Assembly: GCF_000003815.2 (NCBI RefSeq)
Contig: NC_049979.1
Span: 22,264,013 to 22,290,467, forward strand
Length of the DNA stretch: 26,455 bases
Reading direction: 5' to 3'
DNA from: Branchiostoma floridae
Taxonomy: Eukaryota; Chordata; Leptocardii; Amphioxiformes; Branchiostomatidae
In this document: piece after piece, positions 22,101 through 26,455 of the stretch
Layout: the number at the start of each line of letters is the position of its first letter
How positions within the stretch are numbered: position 1 is the stretch's first letter
Notes under the pieces: model-generated
Database searches by the model: none
Told to the model about the DNA's origin: nothing
Seen by the model: only the letters and a program-made list of their open reading frames with translations
Program-made: the position numbers and the translations under genes

Positions 22101-24770
22101 CCTACGTGTGCAAATACCTATCTATGGTATCTAGGACATTTTAGTGATAGAACAGACAGACATTCCATANNNNNNNNNNNNNNNNNNNNNNNNNNNNNNN
22201 NNNNNNNNNNNNNNNNNNNNNNNNNNNNNNNNNNNNNNNNNNNNNNNNNNNNNNNNNNNNNNNNNNNNNNNNNNNNNNNNNNNNNNNNNNNNNNNNNNNN
22301 NNNNNNNNNNNNNNNNNNNNNNNNNNNNNNNNNNNNNNNNNNNNNNNNNNNNNNNNNNNNNNNNNNNNNNNNNNNNNNNNNNNNNNNNNNNNNNNNNNNN
22401 NNNNNNNNNNNNNNNNNNNNNNNNNNNNNNNNNNNNNNNNNNNNNNNNNNNNNNNNNNNNNNNNNNNNNNNNNNNNNNNNNNNNNNNNNNNNNNNNNNNN
22501 NNNNNNNNNNNNNNNNNNNNNNNNNNNNNNNNNNNNNNNNNNNNNNNNNNNNNNNNNNNNNNNNNNNNNNNNNNNNNNNNNNNNNNNNNNNNNNNNNNNN
22601 NNNNNNNNNNNNNNNNNNNNNNNNNNNNNNNNNNNNNNNNNNNNNNNNNNNNNNNNNNNNNNNNNNNNNNNNNNNNNNNNNNNNNNNNNNNNNNNNNNNN
22701 NNNNNNNNNNNNNNNNNNNNNNNNNNNNNNNNNNNNNNNNNNNNNNNNNNNNNNNNNNNNNNNNNNNNNNNNNNNNNNNNNNNNNNNNNNNNNNNNAAAG
22801 GTCACAGGCATGCGTAACCTCGCTGCCCTGCCTAGGAGGTGTGATGGCTTGTGTCACCGGCCCACAGCACCATTTTATTACCCACACGAGTCCAAAACAA
22901 ATTGGCTCGTATAAAAGCTCAAGAAGATATTCAATGTGAAAGAGTAATAAAATGGGTGCATGAAAAATCGTTAAATGATGTATCCTTTTGATATCTCACT
23001 AGATTTTTTAAGAATCTAATCTTCCCATCTGCTCTAACTTCACTGCTCATAGCTCATTTGTTGACACGCGCTAGAGATTAGTAGCAGTGAGGTAGTGCTA
23101 AAAAGACATTGTAGATATGCTTTTTGTCAATCATCAGTCTTTCAGTTTGTGAGAAAAATAAATAAAAATAGATGACCAGGCAAAAAAAGAGAAACCTGTA
23201 TTAGAAGAATCGCTCACCAATTTCGCAGCTCCTTCCGGAAAATCCTTCCAGACATTCACACCTGTACTCATCTGGATCTTCATTATGGCAGGTGCCTCCA
23301 TTCAGACAGGGCTGGTGTCTCCCACAGAAGTTCAGATCTAGGGGGAAAGGTTTAGTCAAAAAACTAATTTTTCTGTATAAAATTCCATAGATCCTCAAGT
23401 ATGAGAAATAAGACATGCTATGCTATCTTAAAACCACTGTCTTGTCATTGTCTTGTAAGGTGCTACGTCTTAAGGTTGTTGACTTTGTGCATTGTTGGTA
23501 TACCACATTTTGGTGGTGATCCCACCATGTGATCTTTTTGTTTCCCATGACACCAGACACAATTAGATTTGAACCCTGAAGCTTTGACTCTCATTTGAAT
23601 AAACATGCCAGACATTCACAGCAGTTTGTGCAACATTCCCACCATCCTCCCTGACACCAGTACCTGTCACTTTGACATAATCAAGATGCAGCATAAGACA
23701 GAAGGGACATTTTTATCTCCCATCTTCGATCTAGTACGGGACTTTGACATTGAACAATGCTGCTACTGCCCCTTTGTAAGAAGCAGGCCAGAAATGCCTA
23801 GCAAAGCAGGTGTATGTAACACACACGTCCACCAAGGTGTCGGCTGATATGTTAGGACAGTAAACAAAGTTTACAGATAAAGCCAAGGTCACGGGTAGGT
23901 CGACACAAAGCAGTAGCCTGTGGTAGGAGCCTATTGAAAGCTGAGAACTAGTACCAGGAGTTGTTGCAAACAGAAATAGGATCACGGGACTCTGGAAACT
24001 CCTCCAAATAGCAGCTAACAGTAACAGGAGTTTGCATGAGCAAGGTCATGTGGTGGGTTCAGAACTAGGTCACTTTCCCAGACAGCTCTAATTGCCATGG
24101 GTGTCATGGGAGAGCACAGGGCCTGGATCATTTCAACATGAAAGTCACCAACTTCATTTACATGCACCTTCCACTGTGGTACAGCATTTACATGCACCTT
24201 CCACTGTGGTACAGCATTTACATGCACCTTCCACTGTGGTACAGCATTTACATGCACCTTCCACTGTGATACAGCATTTACATGCACCTTCCACTGTGGT
24301 ACAGCATTTACATGCACCTTCCACTGTGTACAAGCATTTACATGCACCTTCCACTGTGGTACAGCATTTACATGCACCTTCCACTGTGGTACAGCATTTA
24401 CATGCACCTTCCACTGTGGTACAGCAAACAGCTTGATCTTACAAATCCTCAGTGTAGGATGCACTTTTACCATAAAGGTCAATTATGAGTTTCCAATAAG
24501 TTCATGTGTTTTGATGTACATATTCACTGTTTGTGGTTCGTGACAGAATACATACATCTTGAACTTTGGAATGCATTGATCATGTAGTTGACACACATGG
24601 AATTTCATCATGCACAAATACAAGTACTGTACAACCTACCTTTATCACAGAGCAGACCACCCCAGTTGGTATCACACAGGCACTCCCAGGGACTGTGACA
24701 GCTCCCATGCACACACCCTGGGTAAGGTATGCACTGGTCACACAGCGGACCTTGCCAGCCATACTGGCAC
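3736..24770 (-). CDS. Jag: Jagged/Serrate-class Notch ligand, 21 exons, 5' end outside window
   Basis: This gene encodes a type I membrane ligand that activates Notch receptors on neighbouring cells. Joining the exons listed separately gives, in order, EGF1-16, a VWC/Cys-rich region, a juxtamembrane segment, a transmembrane helix and a 107-residue tail. Jagged-specific markers are [13 protein letters not shown] in EGF1-2, [10 protein letters not shown] followed by VIDSCTVA in EGF9-10, WCGPEVC after the VWC block, and the C-terminus [11 protein letters not shown]. Delta ligands have fewer EGF repeats and no VWC region, so Jagged is preferred. All visible junctions are GT-AG with matching phases: 21 acceptors and 19 donors, with one donor lost in an assembly gap. 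EGF repeats 3, 7 and 11-16 carry the C2-x4-(S/T)-C3 O-fucose consensus. Repeats 4, 8, 14 and 16 carry the C1-x-S-x-P-C2 O-glucose consensus. The DSL domain, needed for Notch binding, must lie beyond 26455. Identity is near certain; species and paralogue name are not. Confidence 0.97.
4146..4532 (-). other. Intron 25
   Basis: A phase 1 intron of 387 bp with GTGAGA donor and gttgttccag acceptor, lying between the stalk exon and the transmembrane exon. I see nothing else in it. Confidence 0.85.
4533..4683 (-). CDS. Jag: Jagged exon 25 equivalent: juxtamembrane stalk
   Basis: This 151-bp exon enters in phase 0 (acceptor ctaccag) and leaves in phase 1 at GTGAGA. It encodes [18 protein letters not shown], then [20 protein letters not shown] and TTIINYK. 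The NSS-(I/L)-(L/I)-AA-x-(A/V)EV-(K/R)V block matches JAG1, and NSS is a likely N-glycosylation site. ADAM shedding in this family happens in this stalk, but no cleavage site can be read from sequence alone. Confidence 0.93.
4684..5182 (-). other. Intron 24
   Basis: A phase 0 intron of 499 bp, GTAAGT to ctaccag. I see no repeat or embedded gene. Confidence 0.85.
5183..5314 (-). CDS. Jag: Jagged exon 24 equivalent: juxtamembrane region
   Basis: This 132-bp, phase 0-0 exon (acceptor ttccctgaag, donor GTAAGT) encodes [19 protein letters not shown], then [19 protein letters not shown]. It aligns with the JAG1 segment that reads EHIC-S-ELRNLNIL and ends HVAIS. The two cysteines are conserved. The region lies outside the cell between the Cys-rich domain and the membrane. 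Confidence 0.93.
5315..5938 (-). other. Intron 23, donor side inside the assembly gap
   Basis: The acceptor (ttccctgaag) is visible but the donor is hidden in the N run at 5839-5938. Visible intronic sequence is unremarkable. Confidence 0.8.
5839..5938. other. Assembly gap, 100 N
   Basis: There are exactly 100 Ns, the usual placeholder for a gap of unknown length. It truncates the Cys-rich exon of Jagged one base into a codon after the residues DKTR. Confidence 0.98.
5939..6197 (-). CDS. Jag: Jagged exon 23 equivalent: Cys-rich region, 3' end lost in N gap
   Basis: This exon starts in phase 0 (acceptor gcctggatag) with IWCGPEVC. It continues [17 protein letters not shown], then [12 protein letters not shown] and [15 protein letters not shown] before entering the 100-N gap. 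The WCGPxxC, ECPxGQxC and DNCAxIT(F/L) blocks match the JAG1 Cys-rich domain. By alignment, only about two or three more codons and the phase 0 donor are hidden. The NTT in LPNTTEL is a possible N-glycosylation site. Confidence 0.94.
6198..6673 (-). other. Intron 22
   Basis: A phase 0 intron of 476 bp, GTACAC to gcctggatag. It contains the octamer CGTGGGAA at 6600-6607 on the plus strand, a perfect CSL/Su(H) consensus match; one such match is weak evidence. Confidence 0.8.
6674..6789 (-). CDS. Jag: Jagged exon 22 equivalent: VWC/Cys-rich region, first part
   Basis: This 116-bp exon enters in phase 1 (acceptor tagttttag) and leaves in phase 0 at GTACAC. It encodes [18 protein letters not shown], then [21 protein letters not shown]. 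The (T/A)KW(E/D)xxCNTCxCxNGxxxC core is the von Willebrand factor C signature found in Jagged but not in Delta ligands. This is a main reason for calling the gene Jagged. Confidence 0.95.
6790..7392 (-). other. Intron 21
   Basis: A phase 1 intron of 603 bp between the EGF16 and VWC exons, GTAAGT to tagttttag. I see no repeat or gene in it. Confidence 0.85.
7393..7506 (-). CDS. Jag: Jagged exon 21 equivalent: EGF16
   Basis: This 114-bp, phase 1-1 exon encodes [16 protein letters not shown], then [23 protein letters not shown](Y/F)GxTC at C2-C3 is characteristic of the last Jagged EGF repeat. CASHPC fits O-glucose and CAYGSTC fits O-fucose. Acceptor tttaattgcag, donor GTAAGT. It leads straight into the VWC exon with no further EGF. 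Confidence 0.95.
7709..7794 (-). CDS. Jag: Jagged exon 20 equivalent: EGF15, second part
   Basis: This 86-bp exon starts with the third base of the Cys codon (acceptor ccactacag). It encodes [17 protein letters not shown], then [11 protein letters not shown], leaving in phase 1 at GTAAGG. [22 protein letters not shown] is almost identical to the JAG1 sequence I recall. CYNGGSC fits the O-fucose consensus. The 28-bp and 86-bp exons together make 114 bp, the size of a standard single EGF exon. Confidence 0.95.
8025..8052 (-). CDS. Jag: Jagged exon 19 equivalent: EGF15, first part (28 bp micro-exon)
   Basis: This 28-bp exon encodes NVNDCNPHP plus two bases of the second cysteine codon. It lies between acceptor tttttcccag and donor GTTAGT, entering in phase 1 and leaving in phase 2. 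Splicing to the next exon completes the Cys codon (TG plus T) and continues YNGGSC. The N-x-N-D-C-x-P-H-P-C-Y-N block is shared with JAG1 EGF15, and the split after this cysteine is, as I recall, also present in the human gene. Confidence 0.92.
8053..8462 (-). other. Intron 18
   Basis: A phase 1 intron of 410 bp, GTAAGT to tttttcccag, AT-rich and without notable structure. The two neighbouring introns 19 (7795-8024) and 20 (7507-7708) are shorter and equally plain. Confidence 0.85.
8463..8579 (-). CDS. Jag: Jagged exon 18 equivalent: EGF14
   Basis: This 117-bp, phase 1-1 exon encodes [17 protein letters not shown], then [18 protein letters not shown]. The A-(K/R)-N-x-S-C opening matches JAG1 EGF14. 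CASNPC is an O-glucose consensus and CQNGATC an O-fucose consensus. Acceptor gttacttacag, donor GTAAGT. Confidence 0.95.
8580..9499 (-). other. Intron 17, with possible degenerate dispersed repeat
   Basis: A phase 1 intron of 920 bp. The part 8650-9060 stays open in one minus-strand frame, which runs out of frame through the EGF14 exon and is not a gene. The part 9330-9470 has a layout that resembles a dispersed element and is listed separately. Confidence 0.8.
9330..9470. repeat. Possible degenerate dispersed (SINE-like or MITE-like) repeat
   Basis: The stretch gccaggtactcatgttcacc, then a purine-rich run, ctttgcgcaaagggcacaac, and atttgaacccagtac reminds me of repeat tails scattered through marine invertebrate genomes. 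The last block resembles an inverted tRNA B-box. No target-site duplication or second copy is visible in the window, so this rests on recollection of pattern only. Confidence 0.25.
9500..9613 (-). CDS. Jag: Jagged exon 17 equivalent: EGF13
   Basis: This 114-bp, phase 1-1 exon encodes [15 protein letters not shown], then [19 protein letters not shown]. The C1-C2 segment CDDMTC lacks the usual proline, as does CDEATC in JAG1 EGF13. CAHGGTC is an O-fucose consensus. Acceptor tctccccag, donor GTAGGA. Confidence 0.95.
9614..10199 (-). other. Intron 16
   Basis: A phase 1 intron of 586 bp, GTAGGT to tctccccag. Nothing notable is seen. Confidence 0.85.
10200..10313 (-). CDS. Jag: Jagged exon 16 equivalent: EGF12
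   Basis: This 114-bp, phase 1-1 exon reads [16 protein letters not shown], then [18 protein letters not shown], ending at GTAGGT. The acceptor is ccttgtag. The assignment comes from the splice junctions, six regularly spaced cysteines and the K-x-W-K-G-(R/K)-T-C ending that also occurs in JAG1 EGF12. CRNNGTC fits the O-fucose consensus. Confidence 0.93.
11325..11332. repeat. Left target-site duplication of the hAT-type element
   Basis: GCTGATAG directly abuts the left inverted repeat and is repeated without mismatch at the right end. Confidence 0.9.
11333..12378. mobile_element. Non-autonomous hAT-type DNA transposon (1046 bp)
   Basis: The ends are perfect 15-bp inverted repeats, TAGTGGTGCGTACCG at 11333-11347 and its complement at 12364-12378. 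The direct flanks are an identical 8-bp target-site duplication, GCTGATAG (11325-11332 and 12379-12386). An 8-bp duplication and TAGTGG-type ends are hAT superfamily hallmarks. Both subterminal zones are packed with ccggtt/aaccgg words and small palindromes, for example 11372-11383, 11402-11419, 12274-12293 and 12305-12318, as expected of transposase-binding regions. The interior is AT-rich and encodes no transposase; its longest open frame (11473-11691, 72 codons) is not recognised. It must have been mobilised in trans by an autonomous relative. Confidence 0.9.
12379..12386. repeat. Right target-site duplication of the hAT-type element
   Basis: GCTGATAG directly abuts the right inverted repeat. 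Identity with the left copy suggests that the insertion is not old. Confidence 0.9.
12727..12840 (-). CDS. Jag: Jagged exon 15 equivalent: EGF11
   Basis: This 114-bp, phase 1-1 exon encodes (N/D)[15 protein letters not shown], then [21 protein letters not shown] before C1 and the Phe before C4 are the calcium-binding EGF pattern, and CLNGATC fits the O-fucose consensus. Acceptor ccactgttag, donor GTGAGT. The downstream intron carries the hAT-type element. Confidence 0.95.
12841..14328 (-). other. Intron 14
   Basis: A phase 1 intron of 1488 bp, GTAAGC to ccactgttag. It is AT-rich. No repeat with defined ends and no gene are seen. Confidence 0.85.
14329..14493 (-). CDS. Jag: Jagged exon 14 equivalent: EGF10 with long insertion
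   Basis: This 165-bp, phase 1-1 exon begins [11 protein letters not shown], continues [17 protein letters not shown], then [19 protein letters not shown]. The expanded region between cysteines, with TVA...G V...ISSNVCG, is a Jagged-specific feature of EGF10 and aligns closely with JAG1 as I remember it. The acceptor is tgtttcag and the donor GTAAGC. The exon was assigned from splice sites and homology. Confidence 0.94.
14494..14957 (-). other. Intron 13
   Basis: A phase 1 intron of 464 bp, GTACAA to tgtttcag, splitting EGF10 immediately after its CE. Nothing else is visible. Confidence 0.85.
14958..15108 (-). CDS. Jag: Jagged exon 13 equivalent: EGF9 and start of EGF10
   Basis: This 151-bp exon enters in phase 0 with [17 protein letters not shown], continues [19 protein letters not shown], and ends [12 protein letters not shown] in phase 1 (donor GTACAA). 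The block [12 protein letters not shown] is nearly invariant in JAG1 and is one of the strongest identity markers in the window. It leads directly into the unusual long EGF10 encoded by the next exon. Confidence 0.95.
16952..16975. repeat. Perfect 9-bp-arm hairpin in intron 12
   Basis: Arms ggctgcaag (16952-16960) and cttgcagcc (16967-16975) flank a 6-nt loop. Confidence 0.7.
17089..17135. repeat. Nested double hairpin in intron 12
   Basis: Outer arms agcctcttg (17089-17097) and caagaggct (17127-17135) enclose inner arms ggcagcaa (17099-17106) and ttgctgcc (17109-17116) with a 2-nt loop. The total of 47 nt is short for a microRNA precursor. Confidence 0.7.
18425..18598 (-). CDS. Jag: Jagged exon 12 equivalent: end of EGF7 and EGF8
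   Basis: This 174-bp, phase 0-0 exon starts [10 protein letters not shown], finishing EGF7 with GFEGRRCQR. It continues into EGF8, [16 protein letters not shown], then [10 protein letters not shown] and [14 protein letters not shown] is an O-glucose consensus, and N-I-N-E is the calcium-binding signature. The donor is GTGGGT at 18424-18423. It precedes the longest intron in the window (about 3.3 kb). Confidence 0.95.
18599..19984 (-). other. Intron 11
   Basis: A phase 0 intron of 1386 bp inside EGF7, GTAGGT to tctgaccag. It includes an 11-C run on the plus strand (18735-18745) and a 20-bp tandem duplication at 19389-19428, listed separately. Confidence 0.85.
19389..19428. repeat. Exact 20-bp tandem duplication
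   Basis: TCACAAATGACTTGTAGCAA occurs twice in direct succession (19389-19408 and 19409-19428) without mismatch, so it is a recent small duplication. Confidence 0.9.
19985..20031 (-). CDS. Jag: Jagged exon 11 equivalent: EGF7, first part (47 bp)
   Basis: This very short exon encodes [16 protein letters not shown] and enters in phase 1 and leaves in phase 0. Acceptor tgttttcag and donor GTAGGT are clear. The C1-C2 spacing is only three residues (CTGQC), the same contraction I recall in JAG1 EGF7 (CLGQC). The repeat is completed by the next exon. It is too short to stand out by open reading frame alone; the splice sites and family alignment identify it. Confidence 0.93.
20167..20280 (-). CDS. 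Jag: Jagged exon 10 equivalent: EGF6
   Basis: This 114-bp, phase 1-1 exon (donor GTAAGT) encodes [16 protein letters not shown], then [19 protein letters not shown]. The second-to-third cysteine stretch CEHAYAC is atypical, having no GG. The corresponding JAG1 repeat is also atypical here, which supports the one-to-one assignment. It is separated from EGF7 by the shortest intron, 135 bp. Confidence 0.95.
20281..21247 (-). other. Intron 9
   Basis: A phase 1 intron of 967 bp, GTACGT to tatgcgactcag. It holds a small perfect hairpin, caaaggaaa (21102-21110) with tttcctttg (21115-21123). No gene is seen. Confidence 0.85.
21248..21364 (-). CDS. Jag: Jagged exon 9 equivalent: EGF5
   Basis: This 117-bp, phase 1-1 exon (donor GTACGT) encodes [17 protein letters not shown], then [18 protein letters not shown]. 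It carries the calcium-binding D-x-D-D motif before C1 and the aromatic residue (Tyr) before C4. There are five residues between C1 and C2 instead of the four I recall in vertebrate EGF5, so this exon is one codon longer. Confidence 0.95.
21365..21824 (-). other. Intron 8
   Basis: A phase 1 intron of 460 bp, GTACTT to ttttcttag, with no notable structure. Confidence 0.85.
21825..21938 (-). CDS. Jag: Jagged exon 8 equivalent: EGF4
   Basis: This 114-bp, phase 1-1 exon encodes [16 protein letters not shown], then [25 protein letters not shown] fits the O-glucose consensus. The donor GTACTT is the weakest of the set but is the only GT that keeps the frame and the repeat end intact. The A-E-x-x-C opening matches EGF4 of JAG1, so no repeat appears to be missing between this exon and EGF3 despite the intervening assembly gap. 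Confidence 0.95.
   Translation of the reverse strand: MNNPVCPTRVRMAGSVRKFPTVSVAPVPLAGQETPVT
21939..23217 (-). other. Intron 7, containing a 627-N gap
   Basis: A phase 1 intron from GTGAGC to gcatcttacag, with nearly half of its listed length unsequenced. EGF3 and EGF4 on either side are consecutive repeats in vertebrate Jagged, so no exon is expected inside. Confidence 0.8.
22170..22796. other. Assembly gap, 627 N
   Basis: Continuous Ns. The non-round length suggests a size estimated from read pairs, not a placeholder. Confidence 0.98.
23218..23337 (-). CDS. Jag: Jagged exon 7 equivalent: EGF3
   Basis: This 120-bp exon is phase 1 at both ends, with acceptor ccccctag and donor GTGAGC. It encodes [17 protein letters not shown] followed by an acidic [11 protein letters not shown] and GFSGRSCEI, a full six-cysteine EGF repeat. 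The opening DLN-C-G[11 protein letters not shown] is the diagnostic start of EGF3 in vertebrate Jagged. CLNGGTC fits the O-fucosylation consensus. Confidence 0.96.
23338..24639 (-). other. Intron 6, containing a minisatellite
   Basis: A phase 1 intron of 1302 bp, GTAGGT to ttccccctag, between the EGF1-2 and EGF3 exons. The 30-bp minisatellite at 24155-24424 takes up a fifth of it. No gene is seen in the remainder. Confidence 0.85.
24155..24424. repeat. Minisatellite, 9 copies of a 30-bp unit
   Basis: The unit starts catttacatgcaccttccac and ends tgtggtacag. Nine contiguous copies begin at 24155 and then every 30 bp. Seven are identical. Copy 4 has a G to A change at 24269. Copy 6 (24305-24334) differs near its end (tgtgtacaag in place of tgtggtacag) by a balanced base loss and gain, keeping 30 bp. 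Because the period is a multiple of three, several frames stay open across the array, but nothing suggests translation. Confidence 0.97.
24640..24770 (-). CDS. Jag: Jagged exon 6 equivalent: EGF1 (3' part) and EGF2
   Basis: This 131-bp exon follows a polypyrimidine-tailed acceptor (tttttgcag) and ends at GTAGGT. It starts with the last base of an Arg codon, so the preceding intron is phase 2, and it leaves in phase 1. It reads [13 protein letters not shown], then PGCVHGSC and a Trp-rich [12 protein letters not shown] block. These are the compact first two EGF repeats that follow the DSL domain in Jagged proteins; in JAG1 they contribute to the Notch-binding face. It is the most 5' exon visible, so everything N-terminal to EGF1 is missing from the window. 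Confidence 0.95.
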
Positions 24771-24900
24771 CTGCAAAAAACAAGAGACACCATCATTTGC
24801 CTGACAAATCCATGACAAAACTCTTTATTTTGTTGTAACTATTCAAAAGTCCAATGCAATGCATTTAATACAATTACATGAAATATAATACATTGTGCTG

Positions 24901-24950
24901 AGATCTATCACAAAGCAAGGAGGTTAGATCTATCACAAAGCAAGGAGGTT
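24901..24950. repeat. Exact 25-bp tandem duplication
   Basis: The unit agatctatcacaaagcaagg followed by aggtt occurs twice in direct succession, 24901-24925 and 24926-24950, with no mismatch. Confidence 0.95.
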
Positions 24951-24975
24951 AAAAAGGTCCTTTTTAACCTCCTTG
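24941..24975. repeat. Near-perfect 35-bp palindrome (17-bp arms, 1-nt centre)
   Basis: The arms caaggaggttaaaaagg (24941-24957) and cctttttaacctccttg (24959-24975) are exact complements around a single T. Homology continues imperfectly outward to atcac (24933-24937) and its complement gtgat. The left arm overlaps the second copy of the 25-bp duplication. Confidence 0.95.
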
Positions 24976-26455
24976 CACAAAGTGATTACAGAATGACATT
25001 TCTTATTGCATTTATTTGCAATGACTTTCACTGTTAACAGTTTTGCATAATTTCATTTGATAATAAGAAACCAAAGATACCAAAGTATTGGTTTCCTGAG
25101 GATGCAAACAACACTGACTGATTTCCGAGATGTAACAGTTATTTACTATACATTGACAGATAGCGGCAGGGGTGTCAACATGATATACTGCTGTAAGCAT
25201 AGCAGTGAACATAAAAATAGCAAATGATATTCTGATATAGCTGATTGTGAAATATAGTTGAGGGTCTGACTATTCTTTCATGAATTGACACGACATGATG
25301 TCCGAAAGAAGGTACAACAACCATATGCTAGGGGCCTCCTGTCTATTTTGTGACTTTTGATACCCAATGCTTGTTCTAACTGTCAAGTGAAGCAGCACAA
25401 GTTTTAAAAGATAATCCCTTACAACAGTGACATGGTTATTAACAATACAAAGTCACTGCTCCAACAACTGGTGTGCTTTGGGGCCCGTTGATAAAGGAAC
25501 CCAATTCAAAATCACAATTTAACGTAAAATGTATGTCATGCTAATATCATTCTAAGTTACAAAGGCTTTCATGTTTTTCCACGTTCAGAAAGTGAGCTTC
25601 CCACACTATCATACAACATTTATTCAACCTCACTTGCTATGAAAACAATCATTATATGTTGCCAACAAAGATAAAAGGGTGCCACTTTCTGATTCAAATT
25701 ACCTCTCAAGAGTTCTAAATTTCCCAAGCGAAAGACAAAGGGAGCAACAGGTGGCCACAACAACCTGCTGATTTCAGGTTATTAAGGTGTGCCATCATTC
25801 ACAAAGGTGGCATTTACTTTTCCCACACAAAAGAGCGGCTCTAGAGGCCTGTTAATGGGTTAAATGACCATCTAAACAGCAAAACTCAGCCAAGTGCACT
25901 TCTCTAATGACACTTATGGAAGGAATTTATTCAACAACTTAAAAAGTTAATCAGAAGTTACCCAAGTGCAAATTACAGTAGTGGTCGGGGACTGGCCTTC
26001 AAGCACAAAATTTGAAAATTTATAGCTTCAATTGGTGTCTTCTGGCATGATATAACCTCATTATCCCACAGTCCTACATGTATACTGAACATGTCTGCCC
26101 ATAGGAACGGTCTACAGTACACAACAATGGAAGATTTACACCAGCTGCAATTGCCATCCTTGGAGAGTGACAGTACTTAACTACCCTGCAACTCCAGAGT
26201 GTGGGAACCAAAGCCCAAAAGTCCTGATAAGGAGATGCCTCCAGACAGGTGTATCATTATCAGGATTATCTATTGTCTGTGTGATGTCAGGTGAGAAAGA
26301 TGGGTGGGCCAACACCTAGGTGACACCTGTTGGCAGCCTACCAAAAACTCTAATTGGTCCTGAAAAGTCAGATCCCTCCCCTTACCTGTCTTTTTTTCTT
26401 TCCCAATCAGAAAGGGAGCTAATAAGGTGTGTCAACACATTACACTACTCGTAAA

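Larger units (their letters stand above)
24771..26455 (-). other. Intron 5, 3' part only
   Basis: At least 1685 bp precede the EGF1-2 exon without another Jagged exon; the DSL exons must be further upstream. It includes the palindrome at 24941-24975 and two TGTGGGAA octamers (CSL consensus) in opposite orientation, at 25605-25598 on the minus strand and 26200-26207 on the plus strand. No gene is seen on either strand. Confidence 0.75.

Noticed and set aside
24155-24424. Array superficially like CRISPR repeats
   Set aside because: Copies are directly adjacent with no unique spacers, and the DNA is an animal intron.
24015-24488. Repetitive proteins on both strands, including a Cys-rich 10-residue repeat
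   Set aside because: They are produced by the 30-bp minisatellite, whose period is a multiple of three and so keeps frames open. There are no splice or start features.

Overview
The window is eukaryotic, animal genomic DNA. It carries the 3' two thirds or so of one multi-exon gene on the minus strand, encoding a Jagged/Serrate-class Notch ligand. Reading from high to low coordinates, 21 exons (24770 down to 3736) give, in order, EGF repeats 1 to 16, a Jagged-type von Willebrand factor C (VWC) / cysteine-rich region, the juxtamembrane segment, one transmembrane helix and a 107-residue intracellular tail ending in a PDZ-type C-terminus. The signal peptide, MNNL/C2 region and DSL domain lie upstream of the window, beyond 26455. 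I matched the repeats one to one against vertebrate JAG1 as I remember it. The best guess for the organism is an invertebrate deuterostome, most likely a cephalochordate (amphioxus). That rests on the close JAG1-like repeat order, a single gene with conserved intron positions, and modest AT-rich introns. It is not proven from the sequence.

Layout: 1-1490 is 3' flanking DNA with no gene I can recognise. About 1490-3735 is the likely 3' UTR, with a candidate poly(A) signal at 1506-1511 and two abutting Pumilio-type motifs. 3736-4145 is the last exon (transmembrane segment and tail). 4533-6789 holds the juxtamembrane, Cys-rich and VWC exons, and is interrupted by a 100-N gap that hides one splice donor. 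7393-24770 holds the EGF exons. Introns range from 135 bp to about 3.3 kb. Every visible splice junction is GT-AG and the phases are consistent throughout, so the coding exons form one open frame of about 960 visible residues.

The introns hold the other structure in the window. There is a 1046-bp non-autonomous hAT-type transposon with 15-bp terminal inverted repeats and a perfect 8-bp target-site duplication (11325-12386). There is a 9-copy, 30-bp minisatellite (24155-24424). A 25-bp tandem duplication runs into a near-perfect 35-bp palindrome (24901-24975), a 20-bp tandem duplication lies at 19389-19428, and there are several small hairpins. A second assembly gap (627 N) sits in the intron between EGF3 and EGF4 and probably hides no exon.

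I see no prokaryotic, viral or CRISPR-like system. The points of most interest are the near-complete conservation of the vertebrate Jagged exon plan, a tail motif that combines NPxY and YxxPhi endocytic signals at the likely Mind bomb N-box position, the conserved PDZ-type C-terminus, and the intact hAT-type element.
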